DNA of 64,000 bases from Stenotrophomonas sp. Ste86 (GCF_024519465.1 NZ_JALJRW010000013.1:49286-113285), one strand, 5' to 3'. Shown: positions 28,378-41,302, numbered from the stretch's first letter. Notes: generated by a model not told the origin, from the sequence alone. Numbers and translations are program-made.

Positions 28378-29379
28378 TTAAACCACCCGCGCCCGCAACA
28401 GGTCATGAATGTTGAGTGCGCCGACCAGCCGGCCGGCGGCGTCGACCACCATCAGGCCGGTGATCTTGTGGGTTTCCATCAGCCGGGCGGCCTCGGCGGC
28501 GAGCTGGTCGGCGCCGATGGTGCGCGGATTGCGGGTCATCACCTCGGCGATCTTCGCACTGCGCACGTCCAGGTCGGTATCCAGCGCGCGGCGCAGGTCG
28601 CCGTCGGTGAACAGGCCGATCAGTCGGTCGTCGGCATCGACCACGGCGGTCATGCCCAGCCGCTTGCGGCTCATCTCCACCAGGGCCTCGCTGAGCGTGG
28701 CGCCCGCGTCCACGCGCGGCAGTTCCTCGCCGCTGTGCATCACATCGGTGATGTGCAGCAGCAGCCGGCGGCCGAGGCTGCCGGCGGGGTGCGAGCGGGC
28801 GAAATCGTCGGCGGTGAAGCCGCGCGCGTCCAGCAGGGCCACCGCCAGCGCATCGCCCATCGCCAGCGAGGCGGTGGTGCTGGAGGTGGGGGCCAGTGCC
28901 AGCGGGCAGGCCTCGGCTGGCACGCTGACATCCAGATGAACGTCGGCCGCCAGGGCCAGGCTGGACTGCGGCCGGCCGGTCATGGCGATCAGCCGGTTGC
29001 CCTGGCGCTTGAGCACGGGCAGCAGCATCAGCAGCTCGTCGGACTCGCCCGAGTAGGACAGCGCCACCACCACATCGGCCTCGGTGATCATGCCGAGGTC
29101 GCCGTGGCCGGCTTCACCGGGGTGCACGTAGAACGCCGGGGTGCCGGTGGACGCCAGCGTAGCGGCGATCTTGCGCGCCACATGGCCGGATTTGCCCATG
29201 CCGGTGGCCACCACCCGGCCCTTGCCCTGCAGGATCAGCTGGCAGGCCTGGCTGAAGGCATCGCCGAGGCGATCGGCGACGGCGGCCAGGGCATCGGCCT
29301 CGATCTGGAACACGCGGCGGCCGCTGGCGACCAGTGCCGCAGGGTCGGCCGGATGAGGGAGCAGGGGCGATACAGCCAT
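28378..29379 (-). CDS. kdsD: arabinose-5-phosphate isomerase KdsD
   Basis: A 333-residue enzyme converting ribulose-5-phosphate to arabinose-5-phosphate, the first step to KDO. The SIS domain has GMGKSGHVARKIAATLASTG and SYSGESDELL, and two CBS domains occupy about residues 210-333. The ATG at 29379 (MAVSPLLPHP) matches family length; an upstream ATG at 29415 is possible. It is divergent from the BolA-like gene with a 53-base gap. Confidence 0.95.
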   Translation of the reverse strand: MAVSPLLPHPADPAALVASGRRVFQIEADALAAVADRLGDAFSQACQLILQGKGRVVATGMGKSGHVARKIAATLASTGTPAFYVHPGEAGHGDLGMITEADVVVALSYSGESDELLMLLPVLKRQGNRLIAMTGRPQSSLALAADVHLDVSVPAEACPLALAPTSSTTASLAMGDALAVALLDARGFTADDFARSHPAGSLGRRLLLHITDVMHSGEELPRVDAGATLSEALVEMSRKRLGMTAVVDADDRLIGLFTDGDLRRALDTDLDVRSAKIAEVMTRNPRTIGADQLAAEAARLMETHKITGLMVVDAAGRLVGALNIHDLLRARVV

Positions 29380-29432
29380 GCGGGCGCCACGCGGAAGAGT
29401 AGAATGAGCGCTCATTTTATTAGGAAAGCCCG

Positions 29433-29663
29433 TTGGACGCCGAGACCATCCGCAATCTGATCGAAACCGGCCTCCCCGGCGCCCGCGCGGACGTGCAGGG
29501 CGACGATGGCGTGCACTTCGAGGCCACCGTGGTCTGCGACGCTTTTGCCGGCAAACTGCCGCTGGCGCGCCACCGCATGGTCTATGCCACCCTGGGCGAT
29601 CTGATGGGCGGGGCGATCCACGCGCTGGCGCTGAAGACCGTGACCCCGGGCGAAGCGGGTTAG
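29433..29663 (+). CDS. ibaG: BolA-family protein IbaG/YrbA
   Basis: A 76-residue BolA-like protein with the class-II KH fold. The start is TTG, after TAGGAAAG. The conserved DGVHFEATVVCDAF, LARHRMVYATLGDLM and ALALKTVTP follow the family. BolA proteins partner monothiol glutaredoxins in [2Fe-2S] handling, and IbaG is linked to acid stress. It precedes murA, an order shared with many proteobacteria. Confidence 0.93.
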   Translation: MDAETIRNLIETGLPGARADVQGDDGVHFEATVVCDAFAGKLPLARHRMVYATLGDLMGGAIHALALKTVTPGEAG

Positions 29664-29679
29664 TCCGCGGACCGATTAG

Positions 29680-31307
<1,628 letters not shown>

Positions 31308-31310
31308 AAA

Positions 31311-31338
31311 AACGCCCGCGCAAGCGGGCGTTTTTTTT
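31311..31338 (+). terminator. intrinsic terminator after murA operon
   Basis: A nine-pair stem AACGCCCGC/GCGGGCGTT with a GCAA loop runs straight into a T-tract. It is preceded by an A-run, so it may work on both strands. Confidence 0.95.
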
Positions 31339-31354
31339 GATCGTTCGCGTCCCG

Positions 31355-31472
31355 GTAGTGCCGGCCGTTGGCCGGCTCGCCGTTGCGGTTGATGGTGCCT
31401 GCAGCCGACCAACGGTCGGCTCTACCTTTGCCGGTGGTTGTTGGCCTGCAGCCGACCAACGGTCGGCTCTAC
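31355..31472. repeat. mixed REP cluster
   Basis: A forward element with the GCCGGCCGTTGGCCGGC core (31355-31378) and two reverse elements with the CCGACCAACGGTCGG core (31401-31425, 31448-31472). The last base is shared with the stop codon of the minus-strand DUF3108 gene. The first element is intermediate between the two REP families of the window. Confidence 0.92.
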
Positions 31473-32155
31473 TAGTTCATGCCCTTGATCGTCAGGTCCA
31501 GCGCATCTTTGCCGCTTTCCCGCTGCAGCAGGCGGGCCGGCACCGGGAACTCCGGCACGATCCAGGCGATCAGTTCCTTGTTGCCATCGGTACGCGAGAC
31601 CTTGGTGGCATCGTAGGACTTGCCCGCGACGGTGATCTTCTCCTTGCCGACCACCTTGTAGCTCATCGGCTTGATCCGGCCTTCGTCGACCATGCGGTAG
31701 TTCAACGGCTTGCCGGCGGCCAGGTCGCGCGCGATCGCCAGATTGATCAGCAATGCGTCCATGTCACCGGCCTTCAGCGCCACCGGGCCACGGCGGTCCG
31801 GCTTGACGTCGCCGGTCCAGGTGGCCTGGTTGCTGGACCAGTTGTAGGTGGCATCCACATTGCGCTTCTTGACCAGCAGCACCGAGCGGTCGTTGCTGCT
31901 CAGCGGGCGCAGGCGACCGTTGGCTTCCTCGAACACCGTGCTCTGGCTGAGATCGGCCAGCTGGTTCTTGACGTTGAGGCTGTAGCGCCACTTGTTGGCG
32001 CCTTCGCTGGCCAGGGTCATGGTGCCATTGGCCTGCATGCCCATGTAGCTGGCCTGGTAGTCGGCCTTGAAGGGTTGCAGGGCCATGGCCGGCAGGCTGA
32101 CCACGGCCAGGGCGCCAGCGGCGATCCAGGTCAGCGGACGGTTCATCAGGTTCAT
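31472..32155 (-). CDS. DUF3108 periplasmic protein (second copy)
   Basis: A 227-residue protein with a signal peptide ending near ALAVVSLPAMA (about residue 25). The body is a DUF3108 beta-rich domain: LQPFKADYQASYMGMQANGT at the start, then repeated strands and ALLINLAIARDL. Function unknown; presumed periplasmic or outer-membrane associated. It directly follows a paralogue, with two bases between. Confidence 0.88.
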   Translation of the reverse strand: MNLMNRPLTWIAAGALAVVSLPAMALQPFKADYQASYMGMQANGTMTLASEGANKWRYSLNVKNQLADLSQSTVFEEANGRLRPLSSNDRSVLLVKKRNVDATYNWSSNQATWTGDVKPDRRGPVALKAGDMDALLINLAIARDLAAGKPLNYRMVDEGRIKPMSYKVVGKEKITVAGKSYDATKVSRTDGNKELIAWIVPEFPVPARLLQRESGKDALDLTIKGMN

Positions 32156-32157
32156 GC

Positions 32158-32937
32158 TCAGACTCCTTGGTATTCGATCAGGCGCAGATCAATCCGATCT
32201 TCGCCATCTTCGCGTTGCAGGATGCGCACCGGCGTGGGAACACCGTTGGCGATCCAGAGGATGGTTTCGTCATTGCCGCCGTTGGTCCGATGGACCCGCA
32301 GCGCGTTGTAGGAGAGCTCGCCGACCTGCACGTTCTCGGTGTCGGGGGCGGCCTGGTAATCGTGCTGGCGCACGCGGCCGACATCGACGTAGCGGTAGTG
32401 CATCTGCCCGCCCGGACGGGCGTCGCGCATGATCGCCAGGTTGATCAGCAGCGCGCTTTGATCGCCGGGCTGCAGCGGGATCGGCTGGGTGCGTTCCTTC
32501 TTCAGGTCGCCCAGCCACTGCGCGGTACCGGCCTGCCAGTTATAGGTGCCGCTGACCTTCTTGCCTAGAAACAGGCCTTTGCGCACGGTGGCCTGGCTGA
32601 TGGGCACGTAGGTGTCGCCCTGTTTTTCGAAGACCGTGCTCTGTTCCAGGTTCAAACCGAGCACGCTGGCAAAGCCGCGCCGGCCGACCACCTGCATGTC
32701 CACCCGCCACTGCGCGCCGCCGGTGTGGGTGACGCGCATGGTGGCGTCACCGGCTTCCTTGCCCTTGTACAGGGCCTGGTAGGTGGCGGTGAACGGTTCC
32801 AGCGCGGGTGCCTCCCAGCTGATCGCAGGCATCGCCGGGGGCGCGGCCGGGGCCGGCGGCTCCTGCGCCTGTGCGATGGCCACGGTGCACAGCAGGGATG
32901 CAAGCAGCAGCACGGGCTTGGACGGGGAGGTCTTCAT
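32158..32937 (-). CDS. DUF3108 periplasmic protein (first copy)
   Basis: A 259-residue paralogue of the next gene, with its own signal peptide (LLLASLLCTVAIAQA) and a Pro/Ala-rich linker. The core EPFTATYQALYKGKEAGDAT and ALLINLAIMRDA aligns with the neighbour. DUF3108 genes next to purN/purM are common in xanthomonads. The role is unknown; the pair probably arose by tandem duplication and divergence. Confidence 0.88.
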   Translation of the reverse strand: MKTSPSKPVLLLASLLCTVAIAQAQEPPAPAAPPAMPAISWEAPALEPFTATYQALYKGKEAGDATMRVTHTGGAQWRVDMQVVGRRGFASVLGLNLEQSTVFEKQGDTYVPISQATVRKGLFLGKKVSGTYNWQAGTAQWLGDLKKERTQPIPLQPGDQSALLINLAIMRDARPGGQMHYRYVDVGRVRQHDYQAAPDTENVQVGELSYNALRVHRTNGGNDETILWIANGVPTPVRILQREDGEDRIDLRLIEYQGV

Positions 32938-33004
32938 GCGGGCAGGGAAAGAAGGGAGGGAAGAGGATGCCAGCGAACGGATCAGCAGCGCGTGTGCGTG
33001 CCGG

Positions 33005-33664
33005 TCACGCGTTCAGCTTGCCGGCGCAATCTAGGCGCAGCGGCCTAAACAGGGGGTGACCGTCGACCTGCAGCTGCCCCTCACGTTCAGCCACGCGCCC
33101 GGCCACCAGCCATTGCAGGCTGGCGATCAGCAGCGGATGTTCCACCGCCAGCACGCGCTGGGCCAGGGTTTCGGCGGTGTCGCCGGGCGCTACCGGCACC
33201 CGCGCCTGGGCCAGTACGGTGCCGGCATCCAGCTCGGGCACCACGAAGTGCACGCTGGCGCCGTGCTCGGCATCGCCAGCCTCCAGCGCGCGCGCATGCG
33301 TATGCAGGCCCTTGTAGAGCGGCAGCAGCGAGGGATGGATGTTGACCAGCCGACCGTCGAAGCGTTCAACGAAATGCCGGCCGAGGATGCGCATGTAACC
33401 GGCGCAGACCACCCAGTCCGGCGCGAAGCCGGCCAGCGCATCGCCGAGCGCGGCATCGAACGCGTCGCGGTCGGCGAAGTCCCGGGGCGAGCGTGCCCAG
33501 CGCTGTTCGGCCGCCACGTGCTGCAACGCAGGCGCCTCAGGCTTGTCCGACAGCACCGCGACCACCTCGGCATCGAGCCGGCCGGCGCCGATTGCGGCGA
33601 GGATCGCCTGCAGGTTGCTGCCACGGCCGGAGGCCAGCACCGCGATGCGGCTGCGCGTACGCAT
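33005..33664 (-). CDS. purN: phosphoribosylglycinamide formyltransferase
   Basis: A 219-residue enzyme transferring formyl from 10-formyl-THF to GAR in purine synthesis. ASGRGSNLQAI binds phosphate. The catalytic Asn-His-Asp set is present in GRLVNIHPSLLP and the later GTVLAQARVPV region. The start ATG at 33664 overlaps the stop of the DUF2238 gene. Elsewhere purM and purN adjoin; here two membrane-protein genes sit between. Confidence 0.95.
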   Translation of the reverse strand: MRTRSRIAVLASGRGSNLQAILAAIGAGRLDAEVVAVLSDKPEAPALQHVAAEQRWARSPRDFADRDAFDAALGDALAGFAPDWVVCAGYMRILGRHFVERFDGRLVNIHPSLLPLYKGLHTHARALEAGDAEHGASVHFVVPELDAGTVLAQARVPVAPGDTAETLAQRVLAVEHPLLIASLQWLVAGRVAEREGQLQVDGHPLFRPLRLDCAGKLNA

Positions 33665-34302
33665 CACCGCGCCTCCCGGCGCGCCAACGGCCACACCAGC
33701 AGGCTGCCCAGCGTGGCCAGCAGCATGTCCGCGTGCGCATCCCACATGTCACCCTGCTGGCCGTTGTAGGCCTCGGCCGCTTCGGGCGACAACAGCAGCG
33801 CGATGCCCCATTCCAGCCATTCGTAGGCCAGGCTGGAACACATGATCGCCATCACCGACAGGGTGAAGGCCTGGCCGATGCGCAGGGCCGGCCAGCCATG
33901 CCGGACCAACTGTACCAGCGGCGGGGTGAAGCACAGGCCGTAGAGCAGGTGGATCAGCCGGTCGAAGTGGTTGCGCTGCCAGCCGAACGCCACGTTCGGC
34001 GACCAGCCGGTTGCGGCCTGCAGCCAGGCGTCGTAGGGCACATTGGAATAGAGCCAGCGCGCGGCCACGCAGTGGATGGCGATGAAGGCGCAGATCGCGA
34101 TGAAGGCGCCATTGCCCAGCCGCCAGCGGCGATCCACCCACCACAGCGCGGCCAGCCCGATCACCGCGAGCGAGCCGTGCAATGCCTGTTCGGCTGGCCA
34201 AAGCGGATGCACCCAGGTGGCGGCGAACACGGCCAGCACCCCGGCGAACGCGGTCTTCTTGGCAATGGACATGGGCGCGACGATTCGGCGGGGGAGGGTC
34301 AT
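33664..34302 (-). CDS. DUF2238 (YjdF-like) inner-membrane protein
   Basis: A 212-residue protein with about five or six hydrophobic segments and the DUF2238 signatures FGWQRNHFDRLIHLLYGLCF and QQGDMWDAHADMLLATLG. Short starts (ATG at 34272, MSIAKKTAFAG) are possible. Function unknown. It is coupled to purN by a one-base overlap. Confidence 0.88.
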   Translation of the reverse strand: MTLPRRIVAPMSIAKKTAFAGVLAVFAATWVHPLWPAEQALHGSLAVIGLAALWWVDRRWRLGNGAFIAICAFIAIHCVAARWLYSNVPYDAWLQAATGWSPNVAFGWQRNHFDRLIHLLYGLCFTPPLVQLVRHGWPALRIGQAFTLSVMAIMCSSLAYEWLEWGIALLLSPEAAEAYNGQQGDMWDAHADMLLATLGSLLVWPLARREAR

Positions 34303-34321
34303 GGGGGGCGGTGGCGGCGGA

Positions 34322-34825
34322 TCAGGGCGTCGGTGCGAGCGGGGGCGCAGTGCCCAGGAAGCTCTCGCGTACCGGGGCGCGTGACAGCACCATCAGGGTG
34401 AACACCCCCAGCACCGTGCCCAGCGGCATGCACAGACAGCTCAGGCCGGCCACCACCATGCACAGCGTGTGGCGGCGACGCTGCATCAGGCAACGCCCGG
34501 CGAACACCATGAGGCCGGCCAGCGTCATCCCGGCGAGGATGAAGAACAGCGACATCACCACGAACATCACCCCGACCGCTTCGGCACCCAGCGCGCCCGA
34601 CGCACCGCCATCGAGCGGCATCGAGCCGCTCAGCAGCGCGATGCCGAGGAACAGGTAGATCAGCGGAAACAGCGAGAAAAAGGCCACGAAGCCGGCCAGC
34701 ACGTAATGCAGGATCGACAGCGTGCGCAGCTGCGACACGTCGTTGTGCGACAGTCGCGCAGCCGGCACGGCCGGCGGCGAGGCCGGCAGCGTCGGTGGCG
34801 TGTCGGCCTCCAGGCGGGGCGCCAC
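34322..34825 (-). CDS. small polytopic membrane protein
   Basis: A 167-residue protein of unknown function. A Pro-rich cytoplasmic start leads to about three or four hydrophobic segments: ILHYVLAGFVAFFSLFPLIY, VGVMFVVMSLFFILAGMTL and CMVVAGLSCLCMPLGTVLGV. It begins eight bases after purM on the same strand and is likely cotranscribed with it. Confidence 0.75.
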   Translation of the reverse strand: MAPRLEADTPPTLPASPPAVPAARLSHNDVSQLRTLSILHYVLAGFVAFFSLFPLIYLFLGIALLSGSMPLDGGASGALGAEAVGVMFVVMSLFFILAGMTLAGLMVFAGRCLMQRRRHTLCMVVAGLSCLCMPLGTVLGVFTLMVLSRAPVRESFLGTAPPLAPTP

Positions 34826-34833
34826 GACGTGGA

Positions 34834-35889
34834 TCAGCCGATCCGCACGCGTTCGGCACCGCTGGCGGTGGTGACTTCACCGATCGTCCAGTGATCCAGG
34901 CCCTGCGCGGAGACGGCAGCGGAGACGGCCTGGACTTGGTCGGCGGCCACGATCAGCACGAAGCCGATGCCGCAGTTGAAGGTGCGCCACATCTCGGCGT
35001 CCGCCACGGCGCCTTCCTTCTGCAGCCACTGGAACACCGGCGGCAGGGTCCAGGCATCGGCCTGGATGTTCAGGCCAAGGCCTTCAGGCACCACACGGAT
35101 GATGTTCTCGGTCAGGCCGCCGCCGGTGATGTGGGCCATGCCGTGGATGGCCGCGCCGTGGCTCTTCAGCAGCGCCAGGATCGGCTTGACGTACAGGCGG
35201 GTCGGGGCCATCAGTGCATCGACCAGCTTGACCCCGCCCTCCAGCTCAAGGTCGGCCGGCTGGCCGGCGCGGTCGTAGATGCGGCGCACCAGCGAATAAC
35301 CGTTGGAGTGCGGGCCGGAGGAGGCGATGCCGATCAGCACATCGCCGGCGGCCACGCTGGCCCCGTCCTTCAGCTCGCTCTTTTCGACACCGGCGACGGT
35401 GAAGCCGGCCAGGTCGTACTCGCCGGGGGCGTACATGTCCGGCATTTCAGCGGTTTCGCCACCGATCAGCGCGCAGCCGGCCTCGGTGCAGCCGTTGGCG
35501 ATGCCGCCCACGACCGCTGCGGCGGTGTCGATGTCCAGCTTGCCGGTCGCGAAATAATCCAGGAAGAACAGCGGTTCGGCGCCCTGCACCAGCACGTCGT
35601 TCACGCACATGGCGACCAGATCGATGCCGATCGTGTCGTGGCGGCCCAGCTGTTGTGCCAGCTTCAGCTTGGTGCCAACGCCGTCCGTCCCCGACACCAG
35701 CACCGGCTCGCGGTACTTGTTGGACAGGTCGAACAGGGCCCCGAAGCCACCCAGCCCGCCCATCACTTCAGGGCGGAAGCTGCGCTTGACCAGCGGCTTG
35801 ATGCGCTCGACCAGTTCGTTGCCCGCGTCGATGTCGACGCCGGCGTCGCGGTAGGTCAGGGGAGAGGGATTGGACGGGGAATTGGTCAC
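34834..35889 (-). CDS. purM: phosphoribosylformylglycinamidine cyclo-ligase
   Basis: A 351-residue ATP-dependent enzyme forming AIR in purine synthesis. Family segments include [49 protein letters not shown] and [13 protein letters not shown]. Length is typical. It is divergent from the DUF2066 gene. Confidence 0.97.
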   Translation of the reverse strand: MTNSPSNPSPLTYRDAGVDIDAGNELVERIKPLVKRSFRPEVMGGLGGFGALFDLSNKYREPVLVSGTDGVGTKLKLAQQLGRHDTIGIDLVAMCVNDVLVQGAEPLFFLDYFATGKLDIDTAAAVVGGIANGCTEAGCALIGGETAEMPDMYAPGEYDLAGFTVAGVEKSELKDGASVAAGDVLIGIASSGPHSNGYSLVRRIYDRAGQPADLELEGGVKLVDALMAPTRLYVKPILALLKSHGAAIHGMAHITGGGLTENIIRVVPEGLGLNIQADAWTLPPVFQWLQKEGAVADAEMWRTFNCGIGFVLIVAADQVQAVSAAVSAQGLDHWTIGEVTTASGAERVRIG

Positions 35890-35985
35890 GGGCGTCGGCG
35901 CTGCGCTGGGGTGAAAGCGCGATTTTAACAGGCCACGTTGGCGCGCAGGCCCTATTCGGGCAACAATTCCCCCCGGATACGCTCA

Positions 35986-37119
35986 ATGGAAGTCCTGATG
36001 CGCCGCAGCCTCTTTTTGATGATGCTCCTCACGCTATGCCTGCCGGTGGCCACGATGGCCCAGAGCGGGCTGCGTACCGAAGGCGACGTGGCCACTGCCA
36101 GCGGTGCTTACGAGGCCGAAGTACCGGTCAACAGCCAGGCCGATGCCGACCGCAACGGCGCCCTGTCGCGCGCGCTGGGCGTGGTGCTGGGCAAGTTGTC
36201 CGGCGACCGCAGCGTCATGGCGCGCCCGGGCGTGGCCCAGGCCCTGCGCGGGGCCAAGGACTACGTGGCCAGTTATGACTACCTCCAGGACCAGAGCACC
36301 TCGGCCAGCGGTGCCCCCAGTTTCCGCACCATGCTGGTGGCCCGGTTCCGCGAGGACGAGGTGGACGGCCTGATCTCCGCGCTGGGCCTGCCGTTGTGGC
36401 CGCAGCCGCGGCCCAAGCCGGTGGTCTGGCTGGCCATCGACGACGGCTCCGGCCCGCGTCTGGTCAGCGTGCAGCAGGCCAATGCGGCCCGCCCGCTGCT
36501 GGCCCGTGCGGTCGAGCGTGGCTACAAGCTGGGCCTGCCCGGCGGCAGCGCGGCCGAACAGGCGCTGGTCGGCGCGATCTGGCGCCAGGACACCGCTGCG
36601 GTGGCGCGCGCGTCCTCGCGCTACGCCCCGCCGATGCAGCTGGTGGGCAAGCTGTACCGCGCCAACGGCGGCTGGGTGGCCGACTGGGTGTTCGTGGACG
36701 GTGGCAAGGAACTGAACAAGTGGACCACCAAGGACAGCGATGCCCGCCGGGCCATGGCCGGCGGTGCTGACGGCACTGCCGATGCGCTGGTGCGTCGGTA
36801 TGCCAAGGCCGGTGTCGCCACGGGTGCGGCTGGCAGCTACACCATCGCGGTGACCGGGCTGGACAGCGCCGAGGATTACCTGCGCCTGGCTGCAGGCCTG
36901 CGCGAGAACCCGGTGGTGCGCAACATCACCCCGCTGCGTGCCTCGGGCAACCGGCTGGAGCTGTCGCTGGACATGACCACCGGCCTGGCCGGCCTGAACC
37001 GCATGCTGGGCGACAACGGCGTGATCGTGCCGCTGGCCCCGCTGCCGGTACCGATCGATCCCAATGAAGCGCCCGGCACCCCGCCGCCCCCGGCCAGCAA
37101 CGAGTACCGCCTGCGATGA
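35986..37119 (+). CDS. DUF2066 secreted protein
   Basis: A 377-residue protein with a signal peptide (RRSLFLMMLLTLCLPVATMA; ATG at 35986, or 35998 for 373 residues). The DUF2066 domain occupies about residues 35-280, including DADRNGALSRALGVVLGKLSG. A proline-rich end (APGTPPPPASNEY) follows. The family is found upstream of AI-2E permease and hda genes, as here, overlapping the next gene by four bases. Function unknown. Confidence 0.9.
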   Translation: MEVLMRRSLFLMMLLTLCLPVATMAQSGLRTEGDVATASGAYEAEVPVNSQADADRNGALSRALGVVLGKLSGDRSVMARPGVAQALRGAKDYVASYDYLQDQSTSASGAPSFRTMLVARFREDEVDGLISALGLPLWPQPRPKPVVWLAIDDGSGPRLVSVQQANAARPLLARAVERGYKLGLPGGSAAEQALVGAIWRQDTAAVARASSRYAPPMQLVGKLYRANGGWVADWVFVDGGKELNKWTTKDSDARRAMAGGADGTADALVRRYAKAGVATGAAGSYTIAVTGLDSAEDYLRLAAGLRENPVVRNITPLRASGNRLELSLDMTTGLAGLNRMLGDNGVIVPLAPLPVPIDPNEAPGTPPPPASNEYRLR

Positions 37120-38288
37120 TCCTGACCCCCGAAGCGGAGATCGCGCAGTTCCTGCGCCGCCTCAAGTACGTCCTGGTGGCGCTGGCGGCCGGTTGGGTGA
37201 TCTGGTTGTTGGGCCCGATCCTGACCCCGTTCGTGCTCGCCTTGGCGCTGGCCTGGCTGGGCGACCCGCTGGTCGACCGGATCGAGGCGACCGGCCGTTC
37301 GCGCAATACCGGCGTGGTGCTGGTGTTCGTGGCGATGATCCTGATGATCACCGCCGCGCTGCTGATCCTGGTGCCGATGATCGAACGCCAGATCGCCACG
37401 CTGGTGGCGGCCATTCCGCAGGCGCAGCAGTGGCTGATGCAGACCGGCATTCCCTGGTTCGAGCAGAAGACCGGCCTGGAGATCATGCAGTGGATGGATC
37501 CGGACCGCCTGATCGAGTGGGTGCGCAGCCATTGGCAGCAGGCGGGCGGCTTCGCCAAGACGTTCTTCGGCTACGTCTCGCGTTCGGGCTTCACGATGGT
37601 GACCTGGGTGGTCAACATCCTGCTGCTGCCGATCCTGGCGTTCTACTTCCTGCGTGACTGGGACAAGCTGGTCGAACGGGTGGCCTCGATGATCCCGCGC
37701 AATCACATCGGCACCATCACCAAGCTGGCCCGCGAATCGGACGAAGTGCTGGGTGCGTTCATCCGTGGCCAGTTCCTGGTGATGATCGCGCTGGGCGTGG
37801 TGTACGCCGCCGGCCTGTCGTTGGTGGGCCTGAAGCTGGGCCTGTTGATCGGCCTGGTGGCCGGCCTGATCAGCTTCATCCCCTACCTGGGCGCGACCAC
37901 CGGCATCGTGATGGCCATTGCCGCCGCGCTGGTGCAGGCGCAGGGCTTCGACCTCAAGCTGCTGATCCTGGTCGGTGTCGTGTTCACCGTGGGCCAGCTG
38001 CTGGAAAGCTACGTGCTGACCCCGCGCATCGTCGGCGACAAGATCGGCCTGCATCCGGTGGCGGTGATCTTCGCGGTGATGGCCGGTGGCCAGCTGTTCG
38101 GTTTCCTCGGCATGCTGCTGGCACTGCCGGTGGCGGCGGTCAGCAACGTGCTGCTGCGATACGCGCACCAGCGTTATCGGCAGAGTGACCTGTACGCCGG
38201 CGAGCGCTCGGCGATCGTGCTGGATTCCTACATCGACAAGCCGACGATCATTGTCGAGACCTCACCGAAGGCGCCTGACCCGCAGTGA
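37116..38288 (+). CDS. AI-2E/PerM-family membrane transporter
   Basis: A 390-residue inner-membrane protein with about eight helices in the AI-2E family pattern: an N-terminal pair (GWVIWLLGPILTPFVLALAL), a long periplasmic amphipathic region, then FIPYLGATTGIVMAIAAALVQ and GDKIGLHPVAVIFAVMAGGQ. Members export quorum signals or ions; the cargo here is unknown. It overlaps hda by four bases. Confidence 0.92.
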   Translation: MILTPEAEIAQFLRRLKYVLVALAAGWVIWLLGPILTPFVLALALAWLGDPLVDRIEATGRSRNTGVVLVFVAMILMITAALLILVPMIERQIATLVAAIPQAQQWLMQTGIPWFEQKTGLEIMQWMDPDRLIEWVRSHWQQAGGFAKTFFGYVSRSGFTMVTWVVNILLLPILAFYFLRDWDKLVERVASMIPRNHIGTITKLARESDEVLGAFIRGQFLVMIALGVVYAAGLSLVGLKLGLLIGLVAGLISFIPYLGATTGIVMAIAAALVQAQGFDLKLLILVGVVFTVGQLLESYVLTPRIVGDKIGLHPVAVIFAVMAGGQLFGFLGMLLALPVAAVSNVLLRYAHQRYRQSDLYAGERSAIVLDSYIDKPTIIVETSPKAPDPQ

Positions 38289-38995
38289 GTGTCGTCCCGC
38301 AGCTGCCGCTCGCCCTGCGCTATCCGCAGGACGAGCGCCTGGAAACCTTCATCGGCGCACCCGACGGTGCGCTGGCGCAGCTGCGTGCCATCGCGGTGGG
38401 CGCCGCGCACGACTGGGTGTACCTGGAAGGCGCGGCCGGCACCGGCAAGACCCACCAGGCGCTGGCGATGTGTTCGCTCGCCGAACAGGCTGGCCGGCAG
38501 CCAACCTACCTGCCGCTGAAGGCGGTGGTGGGGCGTACCCGCGCCGCGCTGGAATCGCTGGAAGGCCGCGACCTGGTCGCGCTGGATGGGCTGGATGCGG
38601 TGGCCGGCCAGCGCGAGGACGAGGTGGCGCTGTTCGATTTCCACAACCGTGCGCGCAGCGCCGGCATTACCCTGCTGTATACCGCCCAGCACGGCCCGGA
38701 CCAGCTGGGCCTGGTGCTGCCGGACCTGCGTTCGCGCCTGCAGCAGTGCGTGCGCCTGCAGCTGCAGCCGCTGGATGACGAAGGCCGCGCGGCGGTGTTG
38801 CGCGAGCGCGCGCTGCGGCGTGGACTGGCGATCGACGAAGCGGCGATCGAATGGCTGTTGACCCGCACCGGCCGCGAGCTGGGCAGCCTGGTAAGCCTGC
38901 TGGACTGGCTGGACCGTGAATCCATGGCCGCGCAGCGGCGCATCACCGTGCCGTTCCTGCGTCAGGTGCTGGAGGATGGCCCGCCCCGGTTGTAG
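38285..38995 (+). CDS. hda: DnaA regulatory inactivator Hda
   Basis: A 236-residue AAA+ protein homologous to DnaA domains III. It starts with the clamp-binding region (MSVVPQLPLALRY, with a QLPL motif), then Walker A GAAGTGKTHQA, sensor 1 TLLYTAQHG and the C-terminal lid. With the DNA-loaded sliding clamp it stimulates ATP hydrolysis by DnaA and so limits re-initiation. The start is GTG within the previous stop. The TAG stop lies in the GTAG of the following repeat. Confidence 0.94.
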   Translation: MSVVPQLPLALRYPQDERLETFIGAPDGALAQLRAIAVGAAHDWVYLEGAAGTGKTHQALAMCSLAEQAGRQPTYLPLKAVVGRTRAALESLEGRDLVALDGLDAVAGQREDEVALFDFHNRARSAGITLLYTAQHGPDQLGLVLPDLRSRLQQCVRLQLQPLDDEGRAAVLRERALRRGLAIDEAAIEWLLTRTGRELGSLVSLLDWLDRESMAAQRRITVPFLRQVLEDGPPRL

Positions 38996-39133
38996 AGCCG
39001 ACCGTTGGTCGGCTGCTCTGGTGGGCTCGGGCGGAGAGCAGCCGACCAACGGTCGGCTCTACCAGCGGGGCGGAGAGCAGCCGACCAACGGTCGGCTCTA
39101 CCAGCCCAGCAGCCGACCAACGGTCGGCTCTAC
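38992..39133. repeat. REP cluster after hda
   Basis: One forward element (38992-39015) and three reverse elements (39038-39062, 39077-39101, 39109-39133), all with the CCGACC-GTT/AAC-GGTCGG core. The hda stop codon is inside the first GTAG. Linkers are 22, 14 and 7 bases. Confidence 0.94.
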
Positions 39134-39163
39134 CAGCGGGTCGCCCAGGGGGTGTCCGCGGTG

Positions 39164-40899
<1,736 letters not shown>

Positions 40900-40957
40900 G
40901 GACGGGTACGTCGAAGCGGCACCGTGCAGGCGCCAGGGAAAAGAGGGGAGGGCGGGC

Positions 40958-41233
40958 TCAGCGTTTGCCGTTGCCGCTGACCAGGCGCAGCACGGCAAGC
41001 ACGGCCACTGCACCGAGTATCGCGCCGAGGAAGCCGGCCGGCTCACCGGCGGCATACCAGCCCATGTACTGGCCGAACCAGCCGGCCAGCAGTGCGCCGA
41101 CGATGCCGAGCACGATGGTCAGCAAGCAGCCCATGCGGTTGTTGCCGGGCATGAAGAAGCGCCCGAGCAGGCCGACCACGAAGCCGACCAGGATGATGTA
41201 GAGCCAGCTGGTGCTGCCGAACAGTCCGTTCAT
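40958..41233 (-). CDS. GlsB/YeaQ/YmgE stress-response membrane protein
   Basis: A 91-residue transglycosylase-associated family protein with three hydrophobic segments and glycine motifs: SWLYIILVGFVVGLLGRFFM, NRMGCLLTIVLGIVGALLAG and PAGFLGAILGAVAVLAVLRL. The family is induced by envelope and acid stress in other bacteria; the biochemical role is unknown. Confidence 0.92.
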   Translation of the reverse strand: MNGLFGSTSWLYIILVGFVVGLLGRFFMPGNNRMGCLLTIVLGIVGALLAGWFGQYMGWYAAGEPAGFLGAILGAVAVLAVLRLVSGNGKR

Positions 41234-41302
41234 GCCATTTGCGCCTTCGGAGGGTGGACGCAGCCTAGCAAGGCCAGGCCGCGTCCGTCACGCCAGGTGC
41301 GC

